This document shows, one piece after another, positions 14,615 through 15,303 of a stretch of DNA of 15,303 bases. A model generated the notes under the pieces. It was not told the DNA's origin and ran no database searches. It saw only the letters and a program-made list of their open reading frames with translations. The stretch is from Phascolarctobacterium sp. (GTDB lineage: Bacteria; Bacillota; Negativicutes; Acidaminococcales; Acidaminococcaceae), in the NCBI GenBank assembly GCA_019417125.1, contig DXVZ01000160.1, forward strand, positions 1-15,303. Direction: 5' to 3'. The stretch's first letter is position 1. Each line of letters begins with the position of its first letter. Made by a program: the position numbers and the translations under genes.

Positions 14615-14670
14615 GGCATACTCAACCTCCCTCTATTATATTTTCTCATATTTTAAATTTTGGCAGGTTG

Positions 14671-14701
14671 GTTTATAGTTACCATTTACATGTTTATAGT
14701 T
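14671..14701. promoter_or_regulatory. Direct-repeat operator candidate upstream of the XRE gene
   Basis: GTTTATAGTT occurs exactly at 14671-14680 and 14692-14701. The repeats start 21 bp apart, two helical turns, so both copies face the same side of the DNA. They lie 57-87 bases upstream of the XRE start codon, a sensible operator position. Confidence 0.4.
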
Positions 14702-14730
14702 TGCTTTTAAATTTTAGTGCTTATTATTTA

Positions 14731-14763
14731 GAAAATCCCACAAGGCAAAATGCCCTGTGGGAT
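14731..14763 (-). terminator. Terminator between the ERF unit and the XRE genes
   Basis: The stem ATCCCACA pairs with TGTGGGAT, continues over one mismatch into GGCA/TGCC, and closes a 3-base loop. On the minus strand it is followed by TTTTC. It separates the recombination gene at the right edge from the regulator genes. Confidence 0.75.
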
Positions 14764-14783
14764 AGATTTTGTGGGACTGCTTT

Positions 14784-14846
14784 TTACTTCTTGATAATGA
14801 TTTTTAAAATTTCATAAAGAATTTCTATTATTTTTTCTTTATCCAT
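14784..14846 (-). CDS. Micro-protein of 20 aa after the ERF gene
   Basis: A 20-codon frame (MDKEKIIEILYEILKIIIKK) starts with ATG at 14846, five bases after AGGAGG, one of the strongest ribosome binding sites in the window. It begins about 10 bases after the ERF stop. The peptide would be an amphipathic, lysine-rich helix. The strong site makes translation plausible; the role is unknown. Confidence 0.45.
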   Translation of the reverse strand: MDKEKIIEILYEILKIIIKK

Positions 14847-14855
14847 AATTTCCTC

Positions 14856-15303
14856 CTACGCTGCTTTATTAGCCTGCTTCTGGCAATTCATGCAAAGCGG
14901 ATGTCCAAAATTAGCTACTGAATATTCAATAACCCTGTCACTGGTAATAACTTCTCCGCAGGCAGCGCAAGTTATTGCATTTCCTGCCGGTGCTTGTTTT
15001 ATTTTTGCCTTAGCTTTATTAGCAGTCGGCTTTTGTTTTGCTGCTGTGCTCTGCGGTTCGGCAAAGCTATTTTCATCAGTTATGCTGTCTGCTTCCGAGT
15101 CATCACCTGTTGCAATGCAGAAGCTGAGCATATAGGCGTACTTCGTAGCCGCTGTCTGTGCTTTCATCACTGCTTTATCGCCAGCATCCTGCCCGCTTCC
15201 AATGCCGTAAATTTTTACTTCTTCGCCGCTGTCGCTGTCAATAAGGGATATTTCTACCCTTACAGTTGCCAGATGTTCTACATTACCTTTTAGATTTGTG
15301 ACG
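14856..15303 (-). CDS. ERF-family single-strand annealing protein, 5' end cut by window edge
   Basis: The open frame continues past the right edge, so only the C-terminal 148 or so residues are present. The segment VRVEISLIDSDSGEEVKIYG followed by GSGQDAGDKAVMKAQTAATK and YAYMLSFCIATGDD is the conserved end of the ERF annealing domain, which pairs complementary single strands in phage recombination. A low-complexity Ala/Lys linker follows, then a C-terminal zinc-binding module with CAACGEVI and HPLCMNCQK. An internal ATG at 15170 could be mistaken for the start, but the conserved domain clearly runs upstream of it. It points to phage ancestry for this end of the element. Confidence 0.8.
   Translation of the reverse strand, partial: VTNLKGNVEHLATVRVEISLIDSDSGEEVKIYGIGSGQDAGDKAVMKAQTAATKYAYMLSFCIATGDDSEADSITDENSFAEPQSTAAKQKPTANKAKAKIKQAPAGNAITCAACGEVITSDRVIEYSVANFGHPLCMNCQKQANKAA

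Overview
This window looks like one end of an integrated mobile element in an AT-rich, low-GC Gram-positive-type bacterium (Bacillota; a gut clostridial or Negativicutes-like host is possible, but I cannot place it further). The basis is the AT-rich sequence, the strong purine-rich GGAGG-type ribosome binding sites before nearly every gene, many hairpin-plus-T-run terminators, and a tRNA-Ser fragment with encoded CCA. Every protein gene I can support lies on the minus strand, so transcription runs right to left toward the tRNA fragment. Where a GGAGG-type site decides the start I used it, so several starts are internal to the longest reading frame.

Left end (1-4112): chromosomal flank with a terminator, the 3' half only of a tRNA-Ser(GCU) gene (the likely att junction), a 190-bp arm region with short direct repeats, a tyrosine integrase, a terminator, a small MerR/excisionase-type protein (58 aa), a superfamily 3 (D5/P4-type) replicative helicase, and an unrecognised 191-aa partner protein. 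A 23-bp imperfect palindrome in the promoter region of that replication/excision operon is a likely operator. This is an integration, excision and replication module.

Cargo region (4113-8793): one orphan 356-aa gene between two terminators; a five-gene operon of small membrane proteins, two of which carry the same N-terminal zinc ribbon (one with a DUF805 membrane domain, one with a single membrane anchor and a large outer domain); then two single-gene units. The hairpins separating these units share a design in which a -35-like TTGRCY sits inside the 3' arm of the terminator.

Most interesting region (9069-14055): a compact operon made of a WYL-domain transcription regulator, two unreported micro-genes (35 and 54 codons) and two tandem dynamin-like GTPases (661 and 547 aa), preceded by a 41-bp near-perfect inverted repeat that should be the regulator's operator. 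Paired bacterial dynamins of the LeoA/LeoBC kind next to a WYL regulator on an integrative element make a good candidate for a defence or membrane-remodelling system.

Right end (14082-15303): two small XRE-type regulators, a 20-codon micro-gene with a strong ribosome binding site, and the 3' part of an ERF-type single-strand annealing protein with a C-terminal zinc-binding tail, cut by the window edge. No capsid, terminase, relaxase or conjugation gene is visible, so whether the element is a prophage, a phage satellite or an ICE cannot be decided here.
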